Below are positions 12,291 to 23,320 of a DNA stretch of 64,000 bases, one piece after another. This stretch comes from Syngnathus acus. Its lineage: Eukaryota > Chordata > Actinopteri > Syngnathiformes > Syngnathidae. The stretch lies in contig NC_051089.1 of NCBI RefSeq assembly GCF_901709675.1, forward strand, positions 9,981,476 to 10,045,475, given 5' to 3'. Numbering within the stretch: the first letter of the stretch is position 1; every line of letters starts with the position of its first letter. Both the position numbers and the translations under genes were made by a program. The notes beneath the pieces were generated by a model, which ran no database searches, was not told where the DNA came from, and saw only the letters and a program-made list of their open reading frames with translations.

Positions 12291-13448
12291 CCTAATATGT
12301 TTCATGAATAACAACCAAACTATTATTTCATTTTAAGCTCAACAAAGCAATTCTTAGATCTTGAAAAGTACAAGAGCCATGTGATATTGCGCAACCCACA
12401 TTGGACCCCCCTTTCTAATACTTTGAAGAGCCATCTGATTTTAACATGAAGCAGAACCGCACAGCCTGTCTGAGTTTCTGATAATGGGTCTAAATAGGCT
12501 GGCCCGTTGCTATCACATGCTTACAATTTGGGACTCAGCAACTGTATCGGCGTCTCGTTTTCAGCTGTCGGAATCCTATATCATCCAAATACGTGTTCAT
12601 CTCTGTCACTTTTCCCTGACACATAGTCCGCCCACACCTGGTTCATATCAAAGCTCTTTTATGTTTACGGGGCTATCCTGAGGTCAGGGAGTGCTGGGTG
12701 TTGAGAGCTAGTTTTACTAGGGGTGACTGGAGCTGGGGAAACAATTGAGGAGAGACTATATATCCAGGTGTAGCGAACCTGACGGAGGTTTATTATCACT
12801 GCCTTCGTATATTCCAGCACAAATGTACAGATAGCGTATTCCATGGGATCTTCCATCCGTGATGTTTTAACCAAGATGTGGTCAATTTAGGCTCACTACC
12901 TTCAGAATTACCACCATGTGGTGCGCAGAAAGACGCACATTTTTTGATACTGCTGTCTTACATTTATACAGGCCATTTTGGTGATTCCATTGAGTTTCTC
13001 CTCAAGGTTGTTGTCTTTCAGTCATTCTTGATTGGATGGAGACCCATCAAAGATGCTGTCCTTGAATTGCTGACCTTTGCACATAGAAAAGCAACGTGAT
13101 GATTTGTTCTTTTTCTGCTTTTGTCTGCATCACATGCGCTGTGTTCGACAGCTGTCACTTTTGACCTGGAATACAAAATGTTACAAAATCAAATCATTTG
13201 GAAAAACATATATTTGAAACTCAGAAAAAGCAGCTGTACGTAATATAAAACGGCTGAGATTTGGGAAGCAAGCATGTTTCACTAATTTCCCGGCAAACTT
13301 TTCAGCACAAGTGTAATTTCAGCAAAGGTGCCCTGTAACAAGCTGCCCTTTGGGGAAACACTAGGTACGTTTACATGCACTAAAGAAAACTCGCCTATTA
13401 CATTAAATGAATTGAAACCACATGGTAAAAGGTTGGCATAACACAGAC
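12291..13448. other. No gene seen; noncoding
   Basis: Mixed AT-rich sequence with chance frames. Near 13364-13380 a 'ggtacgtttacatgcac'-like string resembles the end of a fish DNA transposon, but no partner end was found. Confidence 0.55.
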
Positions 13449-13620
13449 TACCGTAATTTTCGGACTATAAGTCGCGGTTTTTTTTCATAGTTTGGGTGGG
13501 GGGGCGACTTATACTCAGGAGCGATTTATATACATATATGTTTTTTTTTCACTTTTTTGGGCATTTTATGGCTGGTGCGACTTATACTCCGGTGCGACTT
13601 ATAGTCCGAAAATTACGGTA
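13449..13620. mobile_element. MITE with perfect 27-bp terminal inverted repeats
   Basis: The left end (taccgtaattttcggact...gtcgc, 13449-13475) is the exact reverse complement of the right end (13594-13620), 27 of 27 bases. Subterminal 'gcgactta' words recur inside in both orientations. Each end begins with TA, consistent with a TA target-site duplication as in Tc1/mariner-type elements. At 172 bp with no coding capacity, it is a non-autonomous element. The family ('ggactataagtcgc') is a very common fish repeat; I do not assert a database name. The perfect TIRs suggest a fairly recent insertion or a preserved palindrome. Confidence 0.9.
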
Positions 13621-13897
13621 ATTAGAAAACAAATACGTTTTGAACATATACGTTTTAGTTGAGCAGCTGAGCTGACTCTGGGCCGGCAAGATGTCTGACC
13701 CAAACTTGAGTGAAGCTTGGTGGGATATTTGCCACATCAGCTAAAAACAAGTCATTATTTAAAGGAAATTGATGGAAGGAAAACATACTTGATTGTAATG
13801 TTGCCAGACAGCAATGAAATATATATTTTTAAGCGGTGAGATAACAAATTAGTTGAGTCTGCCAATGTGTATGAAACTACTTCAGTAGGGAATCTAT

Positions 13898-14114
13898 TAC
13901 CGTATTTTCCGTACCATAAGTCGCTCCGGAGTACAAGTCGCACCGGCTATAAAATGCATAATAAAGAAGAAAAAGACATATATAAGTCCCACTGGAATAT
14001 AAGTCGCATTTTTGGGGGAAAGTTATTTGATAAAATCCAACACCAAGAACAGACATGTCATCTTGAAAGGCAATTTAAAATAAAAATAGAATGGAGGCAA
14101 CAACAGGCTGAATA
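13898..14114 (+). mobile_element. Truncated relative of the same MITE family (left part)
   Basis: The left end reads taccgtattttccgtacc, followed by repeated 'ataagtcgc/caagtcgcacc' words shared with the element 280 bp upstream and the one at 43.2 kb. The interior (aaaatgcataataaagaag, then a 'caacaccaagaacagac' segment) matches what I know of a longer fish element. No matching right terminal repeat follows, so the copy is 3'-truncated or decayed. The right boundary is approximate. Confidence 0.75.
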
Positions 14115-14863
14115 ATTGTTTTGTATTTATCGTGGTCGAAGAAGACACATCCCAGCAGCTGTTTAGGTTCTCTGCCTTTAGTCATTACCATTACCAAAAG
14201 AGCCAAGGCAAGTCTCCATTGTACAAAATTACTTTAGCTTTCCCCCAACCATCAAACTCAAATGGCATGTTAACCGGGACTTGAGAGACTGTGGACAAGT
14301 TGTGAGAGCAAACTACAATATGTCAGTGAAGAGCTATATTTATGCATGTGAACGTAGTCATTGTCTCCAGGTGTCAAAATTGATTGAGCAATATGTACTT
14401 TGTTAAAGTTAATCCCGTGTTGACAAGAGAGGTGAGGTTTCTATACATGTTTTCTCACGCTGTTATTTAACCATTCCTACCCACTCGACGCTGCCCCGTT
14501 GCCACTCAAGGTAGCACCGATGGAGTGCGCCGAGAGCTTCGGTGGAGTTCAAGTGTATGGGGTGGCTTCACTTCCTCAACCTCCCTGAGTGTGCTACTCT
14601 ACTCTTGCTACTGTTAATGCTCTATCACCCCGTTAAGATTGCCTGAGGCATTTTAGCATATGGTGGATCATTAGAACCCTTGAGTTGTTTGGAAGGGAAG
14701 TCATGTAGAAAACATGCATTGAACCTTACAAGATGCTGCATGTATAATGAAGCATATGTATCATACCGACACGCAAATGATATCGCTGTAATTGAGTAAG
14801 CGAATAGACTCTTCTGATAGATGATGAAATTGATAGAGGATTGGGGAGGAAGTTGGCAAAGTC
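14115..14863. other. No gene seen; noncoding
   Basis: AT-rich to mixed sequence. The 14476-14580 block is CpG-containing and more complex, but no element is identified. Confidence 0.55.
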
Positions 14864-14962
14864 AGTTCAATTTTATATATGTAGTGCCAAATCACACCAG
14901 ATGCTATTTCCAGGCATTGTACAAATGGTGCCGGTCTAAAACCATGCTCCTTGCATTTAGCT
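14864..14962. repeat. Dispersed fish repeat end ('tcaattttatatat...gccaaatcaca')
   Basis: The string 'gttcaattttatatatgtagtgccaaatcaca', given here only by its position 14865-14896, continues into 'gtacaaatggtgccggtc'. It matches the common fish repeat end I know as 'attttatttatatagcgccaaatcacaa...'. It abuts the 3' side (minus-strand sense) of the eroded coding fragment at 14963-15390. The element class is uncertain. Confidence 0.55.
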
Positions 14963-15390
14963 GAGCGAGACTATATACAGCAAACCAGCGGAGTTTCATC
15001 TTCTCCGGCGGCTCTTTTTCTTGTTCAGTCACTTCAGGAAGAGTCATTGTCACGTGTCCTTCAGGCACTTTAGGAGGAGCTATCTTGACGGGCTTGAAGA
15101 ACATAGCCATAGGCAGCTGCTGTTGCTTCTTCATGCTTTCATACATATGCATGACAGTATCAATGGCATTGCAGAATTTTATGGACCATTCCATACACAA
15201 AGCCTCTTGTTGCTAGATACCTTCAGAAATTCAGAAAGTTGCAGTGTAGAGTGCTGGATGAAAGAGGTGATGTTTGCTGGAAGGAACGTGATCTGAACTC
15301 TTTGGTCCAGACTCCCGTAGAACGCCTTGCTTGACTTTTACACTTGAGTGTGGCAACATACAGTCGCTCCCGAACTCTAGTTCAATGTAT
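14963..15390 (-). pseudogene. Eroded coding fragment of unknown protein, frameshifted
   Basis: Reading the minus strand, three consecutive blocks stay protein-like but in different frames. A short block (about 15382-15325) reads RERLYVATLKCKSQAR. A second (about 15324-15205) reads ...SLDQRVQITFLPANITSF... through LSEFLKVSSNK. A third, open from an in-frame TAG near 15215 down to about 14965, includes KPVKIAPPKVPEGHVTMTLP. Its last residues run into the adjoining repeat before a stop. At least two frameshifts and a stop separate the blocks, no introns are seen, and no good start is present. This fits a decayed retrocopy or transposon-encoded fragment. I do not recognise the family. The 'FLPANITSFIQ' stretch slightly resembles the FLPPNTTS-type motif of pogo/Tigger transposases, but the rest does not follow that family clearly. 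Confidence 0.45.
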
Positions 15391-15469
15391 TCTGGTCAAG
15401 GAGTCACTGAAGCCATTGTATAAATTTGTGATTGTAATGTTGCAGCTGAAGGGGGAAATCCCGTGAGTA

Positions 15470-15860
15470 GGCCCCACGGCACAATTCGTTTGTCAGACTG
15501 AACCAGAGGGTTCGTTCTCATTGTGACCGCCTGCATTGGCACCAACCGCAATCACTTGCTTCTGATTTATTAGATAGCCGAGGAAATTAATTTTGTTTCG
15601 AAATGCACAGTCGGAAATGAGATGGTGAAAGAATCAGTGATTGTCCTCCACCCCTTTCGGCATTCCCTCCAGAGCTACTGATAACTGCTGATCTCTGTGA
15701 CACGGCTAATGAAAAAGTTATTCAGATTCATTGGGGGAAAAACAATGTTGTAATTTAGTTGCCTATCTCCCCTCGCCTGAAGTTGTTTGAAAGCCTTATT
15801 AACTCGAGCTTCACAAAGCTGCCCACTAGCAGTCATGTTGTGGCTGACTACTGACCTTAG
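15470..15860. promoter_or_regulatory. Candidate conserved noncoding element
   Basis: Dense in AT-core motifs within otherwise complex sequence: ttattagatagccgagg, ggaaattaattttgtttcg, and gctaatgaaaaagttattcag, with retained CpG. No frame is convincing on either strand. By motif texture this is among the better enhancer candidates in the window, pending alignment. Confidence 0.33.
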
Positions 15861-15994
15861 GAAGCTCAACCTTCCTCATTGCTTCCTATTCACACAGCTG
15901 GAGATCAGGACCACCGTGGAGGTCATGCATGTTCATTGTTAGGTTACCTTTTGGAGATCTTTGATGTTTTTGCCTCTTTTTCTTTGTGCTTTTT

Positions 15995-16024
15995 CTGTCA
16001 TCATCTTAGCTGTCATCATCTTAG
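15995..16024. repeat. Two perfect tandem copies of a 15-bp unit
   Basis: The unit ctgtcatcatcttag occurs at 15995-16009 and again at 16010-16024 without change. It is a small local duplication of no evident function. Confidence 0.95.
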
Positions 16025-19000
16025 GCTCGATCTGTGCTACTCCCTACAAGTATTGATAAATAGTTAAAAGAGCTGTAAAGTTGACCAGACCATCACAATG
16101 TATCTGACTAGACTTCTTCTGGGTGTATAGCTGATGAAAAAAATTGCAATTATAGTGCAATCTCTTTACCTCACTGGCTGCCAACATCTTTTTGCCAAAC
16201 TTTTTTTTTTGTGCCGAATGTTCTTGCATTCCCTTCAAGATTTATATACTGACCTCCACTAAATTGTCTTTTTAATGAAATTCTGAAAGCTTTATTCAGA
16301 TCTTTTTATGCAAGCTGAGAATAATCGTGCAGCTCTGTAGATGTGTGTGTATCTAGCCTTGTGTGTTCCAAAAGTGGTTAACAGTTTTTATTGTTTTGCT
16401 TTCAGTTTTGCGTACAGGAGCATGCTTCATGTCTTTTTACATTGAACTCATTGGGCTCCACTCCTCACCCCCCCTGCCCGGCACTCCCTTTCTCCCCAAG
16501 GTTATAGCACGTCCGGACATCCCACTAGGCCCACGTTGGATGTGTTGTGCACCTCGCAGCCTCTCACTATACATTTTATACAAGATTATATATTCAAGCC
16601 TTTGTCCAGTCTTCACAGCACATCCCGCTGTGATAAATGAACACGACCTTGGAAAATAGAAAGGTTGAAGAACAACGATTTGGTTTTGTATTAATTCTTT
16701 TTCTTCTGTAGCTAGTGTTGAGCAGGTACATGACTAATATGCTACTAGCTCTTGTAAAAAAATTTTTTTAAAAATGTGCGTTTGAGCTTTTGGAATTTAT
16801 TGAGGCAGAATTGAAGCCCATGTGTGAGCCATTATAGGTAATTTGGGCAGTTATGGCTCTTGTCCCTTTGACCTAAAAGGATCATTTTTGCAGCCTGTCA
16901 CTAATAATAAAACAGGACCAGCTCTCTTTGTGAATATCTCCTCCTCTGGCTGGTTTGATATTTAGTCAATTCATTTCCATCCATCTGCGGGCCTGCATTC
17001 TTTCTGTTTGGAGAGCTAAAGAATGACCATTTTCTTAAAATCCATTTAAATCACCCTCAAATATGTTCAATGTAAATTTTGACAGTAGACAGGTTTTGAT
17101 ATTGACCCAATAGTGACGGACGGGAGTATTTTCCCCCCACAGTCCACTGCAGTACCACCGGCTTGTCAGTAGATGGTGTGTGAGCTTGTCTTTGTTCCTT
17201 TTTACGAAAACCTTGCTCTCTCACCCCTGATTTGGGGTAGGCCTCCTCCTGAACCTATCATCCTACACGCCCCTCTGACACCCCTTCCGTCTCTGCCCCC
17301 CCTTATCATCCAGGGGGCAGAGTCATCGAGGTGGCAGTTCTAACAAGCTGCTGGGGACCGTACTGCTCAAATGAGCCAAATCAAAGAGAAAAGAGGGAGT
17401 GGGATAGGTAGCCTGATATTTTTTTAGAAATATAATGCACCCAAAAAATATTTTTGCAACACTACCCAAACAAACATAATTTCGAAATTGGAATTTTTTG
17501 GTTTGTTTGTTTTTGTTGTAAGGGAAATATTTGTGATCTCATGAATGCCAATGTGATTTGGTAAACAGTAAAAGGATCAGGTGCATTATTAAGCCATAAC
17601 ACCACTGAGCTGATTTGAGTTCAAATTGAAGTAATAATGAGGTGCATTCTTTCCATTTTATATCTATGTGGATTTTCTCTGTCCCTGTGCTTTATCCTAC
17701 TGTCATTAATTTTGTTTCACTTTATGCTGCCTGCACCAAGTCATTTGACCAAAACAAGCATATTGAACATAGTGTCTTCTCTCTTTTTTATGGGTGGCAA
17801 GTCCTTTTCAGTTTTCAGTCTTGTGTATGTACATGCACTTGCACTTGCATGGATGCTGTACACTTCATTTAACATGCACAGAAGCAGGCCTTTATGGTGT
17901 TCTTAAATCCAGAAAACAAAGAAGGCAAGAGAGACTGCAAAAGCGTGTGTTGTCTTTTATGTTCACCAGTGCTTCTGGCGTGTAGGAAGAGCCATTGAAA
18001 TCTCTCATCCATCCAGGAGAAGGAAATATAGGAAATGTTGTTTGTAATAATGGTAATGTTTCAGGTTTATGCCCCTATTTTGCCTGCACATGTGCAATCT
18101 TAGTGCCCTCGAACTGTATTTGACACTTTTCACAATTTAAAAAATGTCATACTTACAGAAATGACAACATAGTAGTATATAAAAAGCTTTTCCTCATCTC
18201 CGTATGCAGTTAAGTTTTCACTTAAAAGAAACAGAATGAGGAGGGCTTCACCCTTTTATTAACATTTTTTTTAGACTTCCATCTGAGCAAAGGCTAAATT
18301 GTTGCCCAAAAGTGATGCCTCTTGTGTGTCTGCGATGATGACAGGAAATCACTGTCATTTCTAATGTTGCTTGGACTTGCCGCTTTTACTGGGATTCATG
18401 TCGGCAAATACCCTTTTAGCTCTTGGGGTGAGCGCATGAAGCATTAGTCTTCATTGGCAAATGTATAATGCTGAAAAAAATGCCACAGTGCTCATAATTC
18501 ATTTAAAATCACCACCAAATCATAACAGATGTTAAACTACTGAGAATAAGAATTTGTTCCAAAGCCATTTTTTGTTTGTTTTATAGATGTATTGCATCTA
18601 CTATTTATTATTTTTTCCCTGAGCCAACACCATAAATACAAAAGCAATATTCTGAGGGAATACAGTCGAAGAGCGGACAAATGGGGATTGGAGCAAATCT
18701 GGGCCACAGGAGCACCCAGCCAGCTCGCCGCTCTGCTAACCTCATCTCAAACAACCACAGCAGCCATTTCCTCGCTCTGTCCCCAGAGCCACTCGCCCCC
18801 CTGGCTGAAGAGCCAAATCAGGCGGCGCGGCGGTTGCACAGGTGACGTGTCGCGCGCCACATCACGTCGGAAACCTTGTTGGCTCAGGTTTTTTTCTTTC
18901 TGCCTTTTCACATACTTTCTCTGTATTAAATTAAATATGTTATACTAATTAATTATGTTTTGCACAATATGCATATTTTGCAGTTACTAATTTACAAAAA

Positions 19001-20315
19001 TGCACATGTACATTTGAGACATTTATTCTCATGTTTAGTTTATTTTACTGACTATTTCTGAAACCCTAATGGAGGGACATGTCCTAGAATGAGTGTAAAG
19101 CTGTATTTTATGTCCAGATGCCTGTGGTTGCAATCGGCTGACCTCGCTCGTAGAGCTCAAAGTGAAAGATGCTGTTTTATGCTTTCATGGCGGCCCAAGT
19201 GCCGCAGTCTCGGGGTGAGCGGCCTCATGCACCCTCTCGTGTGCTTGTAAAGTCAGGCGTGATGGAATCATGTCTACGTTGAGCTAAACTAGAAAACAAA
19301 ATATGTATTTTGGTGGTTGTGTAATTTAAGTTTGGATTTTATTTTTGGACGCAAATAATTTGCATTAATTCTATATATTTTAATATACAGTACATATTCT
19401 AAATAATACAAAACATCACATAAAATGTGTAAACATATGATTTAATATAACAAAGTAAAAATATTCCCACATATGGAGGCAAAGCTAAATTTTAAACAAC
19501 ACACTTTAATTTCTTTACAAGACTTAATGTGTATTTGATCAGTAAATAGAAATAAAATCAAATCCATTTAAAGAGTACCCTAACCCCCCCCCATCCTACT
19601 CTCACCAGACCATTTCCATCAGCTGCTCTGATAGCCTTGAATCTTGTCACTCATGTTTTTCATCAAGTCGTGTGCACGAAGCATGTGGCGACTCCCGTGT
19701 GTACTGGAGCGAATGCGAAGGCCCCAAACCGTCCAAGCCGAGCTAGGGAACAACACAAACACCACATCCGTGTGTCCATAAGATCAGGCTAGCAGTTGTG
19801 TACCGACATAGAAAAACAACAGTACTGAAACACAAGTGTTGTCGTAAAGCCGTCTGCACTACTCTGAAGCAACATTCATATTTTAGAAGTGAGTCAGCTT
19901 AACAAACAGGTAAAAAAAAAACAGAACAGTGAGTACACTTGACATAACATTTTTTTGACGGACTTGAATTATTATCCATGCATAAGGTTTTGTTAGATGT
20001 GTAGGGTTTTAGGAGCAGAGAATGTGCATCTTGGTGTGGTAAAAATGGTAGGAGTTATCTTTTCCCCCGTCGTGTAGTGATTCTTTAATTGCATTAATCA
20101 GTTACTACCAAGTTTTCCTCTCATTGTCTTCTTCTCTTCACTTTACATTTTCATGCATTCTTTTTCAACTCAAACGTGAACATTTTATTTCAAGAGTTAC
20201 CTAATCATGAATAACATGATTGTATTTCTTATAGCATTTACTTTGTATTTTATTGCACCCCCCCACAAACACACACGTAAATAATTTTTTTGGTCATACT
20301 GCAAAAACCGCCTCC
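16025..20315. other. No gene seen; noncoding with two CpG-containing patches
   Basis: Mostly AT-rich. Patches with more CpG and complexity lie at about 18690-18870 (ggcggcgcggcggttgc) and 19110-19260 (catggcggcccaagtgccg). Neither shows a supported exon. No named repeats recognised. The 19.3-20.3 kb part is very AT-rich. Confidence 0.55.
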
Positions 20316-20319
20316 GTCT

Positions 20320-20620
20320 CTATGACTACATAATCACATATGCCAGTCTTTAATTGTGAATTAATTGGCTTAATTGCTTCATTATCAAGTGCATGATTAA
20401 GCTAATTAACCCAGTGTTAAATACTGTACTGAAAAAAAAAATCTAGTCATGAAGGATTCCCCTTCATTAGTTAATTAAATTAGTTATGCACATTTATAAC
20501 CCAGGTATAATTCCCACCTGCAGTTCCACTTCCACACAATTAATGTAAAAATCACCGTAAAAGATGTCTTAATAGGTAATTGAGACGAAGACGACTTGCA
20601 CTGGGAATTTAAGTTTCTAT
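20320..20620. promoter_or_regulatory. Candidate conserved element rich in homeodomain sites
   Basis: Many TAATTA/ATTAAT-type sites occur close together: gaattaattggcttaattgc, gattaagctaattaaccc, gttaattaaattagttatgc and caattaatg, with an intervening cacctgcag E-box. Clustering of such motifs is typical of vertebrate developmental enhancers, though AT-rich DNA also produces them by chance. There are no coding frames here. Confidence 0.35.
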
Positions 20621-22084
20621 TCAAATTTGAGAAAAAAAAAAATCAAAGCTTAGAATGCATTAGTATATTTTTACAGGTTAATAAAATATAGTTTTTGCTC
20701 AGTTCTTTTCCTCATACCTGCTTAGAGGGACATTTTCACCTCTAAAATTGTAATCACTCGTTTAGCATAGAGCAGATTTTGTAACGTGACCATAATATCG
20801 CTCCCTGATGAGTGAAACAGGTATTAAGTCCGTTTCAAAGGAACTGTCGCATGAATGAGGTCAGCATGGGTTGAATCGACTTGAATCAATCAGCAGGGTT
20901 TGCCTTTATTGGAATTTCGCCATTGAGCAGATAATAGCTTTAACATGGGACGCTGCTGCTGCGAGAGCTATCACAGTTCTAAAAATCAAAAAATGGCAGG
21001 CAGCTTGTGACCATATCTTTCCCTTCTCCATTTTGTGTGTGTGTGTCTCTGCGCGTGTGCCGGTGTGTGTCCGAGAGTCAGAGTCGGTTTTACTGTCACT
21101 ACCTGTGAAATTGTATTCTGGAAGATGGATGCTTTCTCTTATATTCATGACACCCAGGGAAGCACATTCACCTCCAAAACTGTTTAATATGGATGCAGTG
21201 GAGGCGGACGTGTGTGTGTGTATTTATATGTGTGAGTGTGTGTGTGTATATATATATATACATTCATAAACCCAAACGCCACCGCACATGTACTCAGGCA
21301 CACTTGCAAGCACACACATAGTATTTCTTGCCCAAAAGACAATACATGGCTGTTGTTTTGCTCCTGCCGATGATGAAGAGTGGGAGTGACAGTGCAGCTC
21401 TCAGTAGGCTTGATGCATTACAACACAGAGCTGCCATGTTGCGTAAATTCTGTCTCTCCTCATTGAGAACATGGAGGCTTCTCATGTAGCAAGACACCAG
21501 TGCACTTTAGCTCCCCTACTCCTGCGTACATTCATCTCTGGAGTTTTCTAATGACATTCGCATGTAGGCTAGTCATCCGTTTTGATGGGGACCGCGGTGT
21601 CTCTTGTGTGTCTTTTCACCGTCTGCGCTGAGCGCATCCAGCGTCATATTGTTCTTAGAGCCGGTTACTGTGCGTGGATATCTGAGATGTCCTGCCGGCG
21701 CAGTCCGCTCACAGGTGGGTGGGCACCAGGGGTGGGACAGAATATGGTCATCTCACTACGTAATCAATACACCAGCAACAGATGATAGTGATGCTGATAT
21801 TCAGCCCATCCTCTGACAAAGCTATCAAAACCAGTTGTTTCAGTAGATAATGTTTTTGTGGTTCTTTTCTCTGCAGATTTTTTTCACCTCATCCCAATCC
21901 GTGTGGCAATTTGATAAAAAAAACAACTGCATTTTACCTACCAATTCATTGTATCTACTCCTCAAAATGTGTCTTTATGGGCTGTTCCAGTTTCTGCTGA
22001 ATTGTGACGTCACAATTTGTATTGCACATGACTGGGCAGCTCGATTAAGCAAAGCTCCGCCACAGCAGGACTGCACTCACACAC
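20621..22084. other. No gene seen; two TG-rich microsatellites
   Basis: TG-rich tracts lie at about 21036-21070 (interrupted by ctctgcgcg) and 21209-21260, the latter ending in (ta)n. A 132-codon open frame spans both tracts, which explains its length. No domain-like coding sequence seen. Confidence 0.65.
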
Positions 22085-22312
22085 TTTATAATGTTGTCGT
22101 CTTCAGGTATTGCCTCATTGCAGATTTATTCTAGAGCTGTGTTGTCTGATGCGACGAGTTGAATTTTGAGATGAGTGGTCATGAGTCGACGTAGTGAAGA
22201 GAAGGGGGCTTAGTATACAGCCCTGAGGAGACCCACCACTGAGGGTGATAACAGAGGAGGAATGGCATGAGGTGGAGCCCCATGAAGGCCTTATTAGGCT
22301 TTGCTTTCCCTA
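22085..22312 (-). pseudogene. LINE (non-LTR retrotransposon) reverse transcriptase remnant
   Basis: On the minus strand, 22234-22196 encodes GSPQGCILSPLLF. This matches the conserved xPQGxxLSPxLF motif of non-LTR reverse transcriptases, which lies just before the catalytic FADD box. Upstream residues RPSWGSTSCHSSSVITLS fit the usual preceding segment (grpq-V-G...S..i.ls.G). Downstream, after a deletion or frameshift, KIQLVASDNTAL occupies the place of K-FADDT, so the catalytic aspartate pair has been lost (ASDNT). Only about 75 codons remain. It is a dead 5'- and 3'-truncated fragment, closest in feel to fish L2/Rex-type LINEs. Confidence 0.75.
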
Positions 22313-23198
22313 TAATTGTAATACTAACTAGCCAGCACCTCGCTTCTGTCTGCATGAGGCCTCCAGAGTGCGCCTAACCATGCACTCTCGAGTATTGAAA
22401 TTCCAGCACCACAGGGTGCGTAGCCACAGATACAAATATAGTGTTCTCTTTTCGGAATATCTTCATGGAGAGGCTCCTCGAATGCCACATTTTATTCACG
22501 GCGAAGCTCTCTGTTGTAGAACTAAACTTAGGCACCGTGCCCCGGCTGCTGCTTGTGTGCCGCCTTTGGTGAGGGGGAGGAGTGGAATCACAGTGTGGAG
22601 AAACCTGGGTTCTGTTCAGAGGTAGTACACGGGAGAGGTTTTGTGTAATCCTATGCTAAATTCAGCATCAGATCTTTTTGGGGAGGTGTGTAAAACCTGT
22701 GCGTTTTTCTTGTCTTTGCCTAAAAAGAAAGTGGATAGCTGGGATGGCTTTTCAGCTATCTCAGCCTCAAGGCAAAATGTATGGGGCTGCTTGGCGGCAT
22801 TACCTTTTCCTGGAGACGACGAACCGCCTCAAAGGATGTCTGCGGAGGGAATGCCTATGAGCAGAAATGGGGAAGGAGAAAGCAGGTTTGGGTTGTGGTT
22901 GAGGCTGATGGGAGGGGGACCAGGGTGGGGGCTTAGCGAATAGAAGCCGGCGGGGGATAGGTGGGGGGGATATGTGTTTGATTCAAAGAATTTGGTCCCC
23001 GTGTTCTTTGTAGAACATTTAGCTTTGACCCTCCCTTGCCTCCTTTACTCCCTCCCACCAACAGACACACAAGGTCCAGCTCATCTGCGGGCTATCACAC
23101 CAGTCAGGCTTTTTTTTTTACGGTCTGCACATGCTTCCCAATACATATCTCTACTGTATGGCTCGTATATGTCCACACCATTGCAACAGGCACACACT
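22313..23198. other. No gene seen; contains a G-quadruplex-type motif
   Basis: At 22910-22931 the plus strand reads gggagggggaccagggtggg(gg), four G runs of at least three with loops of 1, 4 and 1. No exon is supported. The 22640-22860 frames overlap one another and lack domain character. Confidence 0.6.
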
Positions 23199-23320
23199 GA
23201 GGGAGGAGAGAGGCAAATAGGGAGCAAGGGGAGAGAATGAGAAGAGAGAGAGTGACAGCAAGAAGAAGAGAGGGAGAAAGGTAGAGAGTCGGACTGAAAT
23301 AGGAAAAGGGAGGGGGAGTG
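23199..23320. repeat. Purine-rich (GA)n-like tract
   Basis: The plus strand is almost all A and G for over 100 bases (gagggaggagagagg..., agaagaagagagggagaaag). It is low-complexity sequence with no tandem unit that stays exact. Confidence 0.85.

Noticed and set aside
13360-13448. DNA transposon end ('ggtacgtttacatgcac')
   Set aside because: Resembles a known type of fish repeat start, but no partner inverted end or target duplication could be found.
15200-15330. Tigger/pogo transposase assignment for the eroded coding fragment
   Set aside because: Only one short stretch (FLPANITSFIQ) resembles the family motif; the flanking blocks do not follow the expected transposase order, so the family was left unassigned.
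20871-21269. 132-codon open frame
   Set aside because: It passes through two TG/TA microsatellites, which lack stops in this frame; the predicted protein is repeat-encoded (CVCVYI-type).
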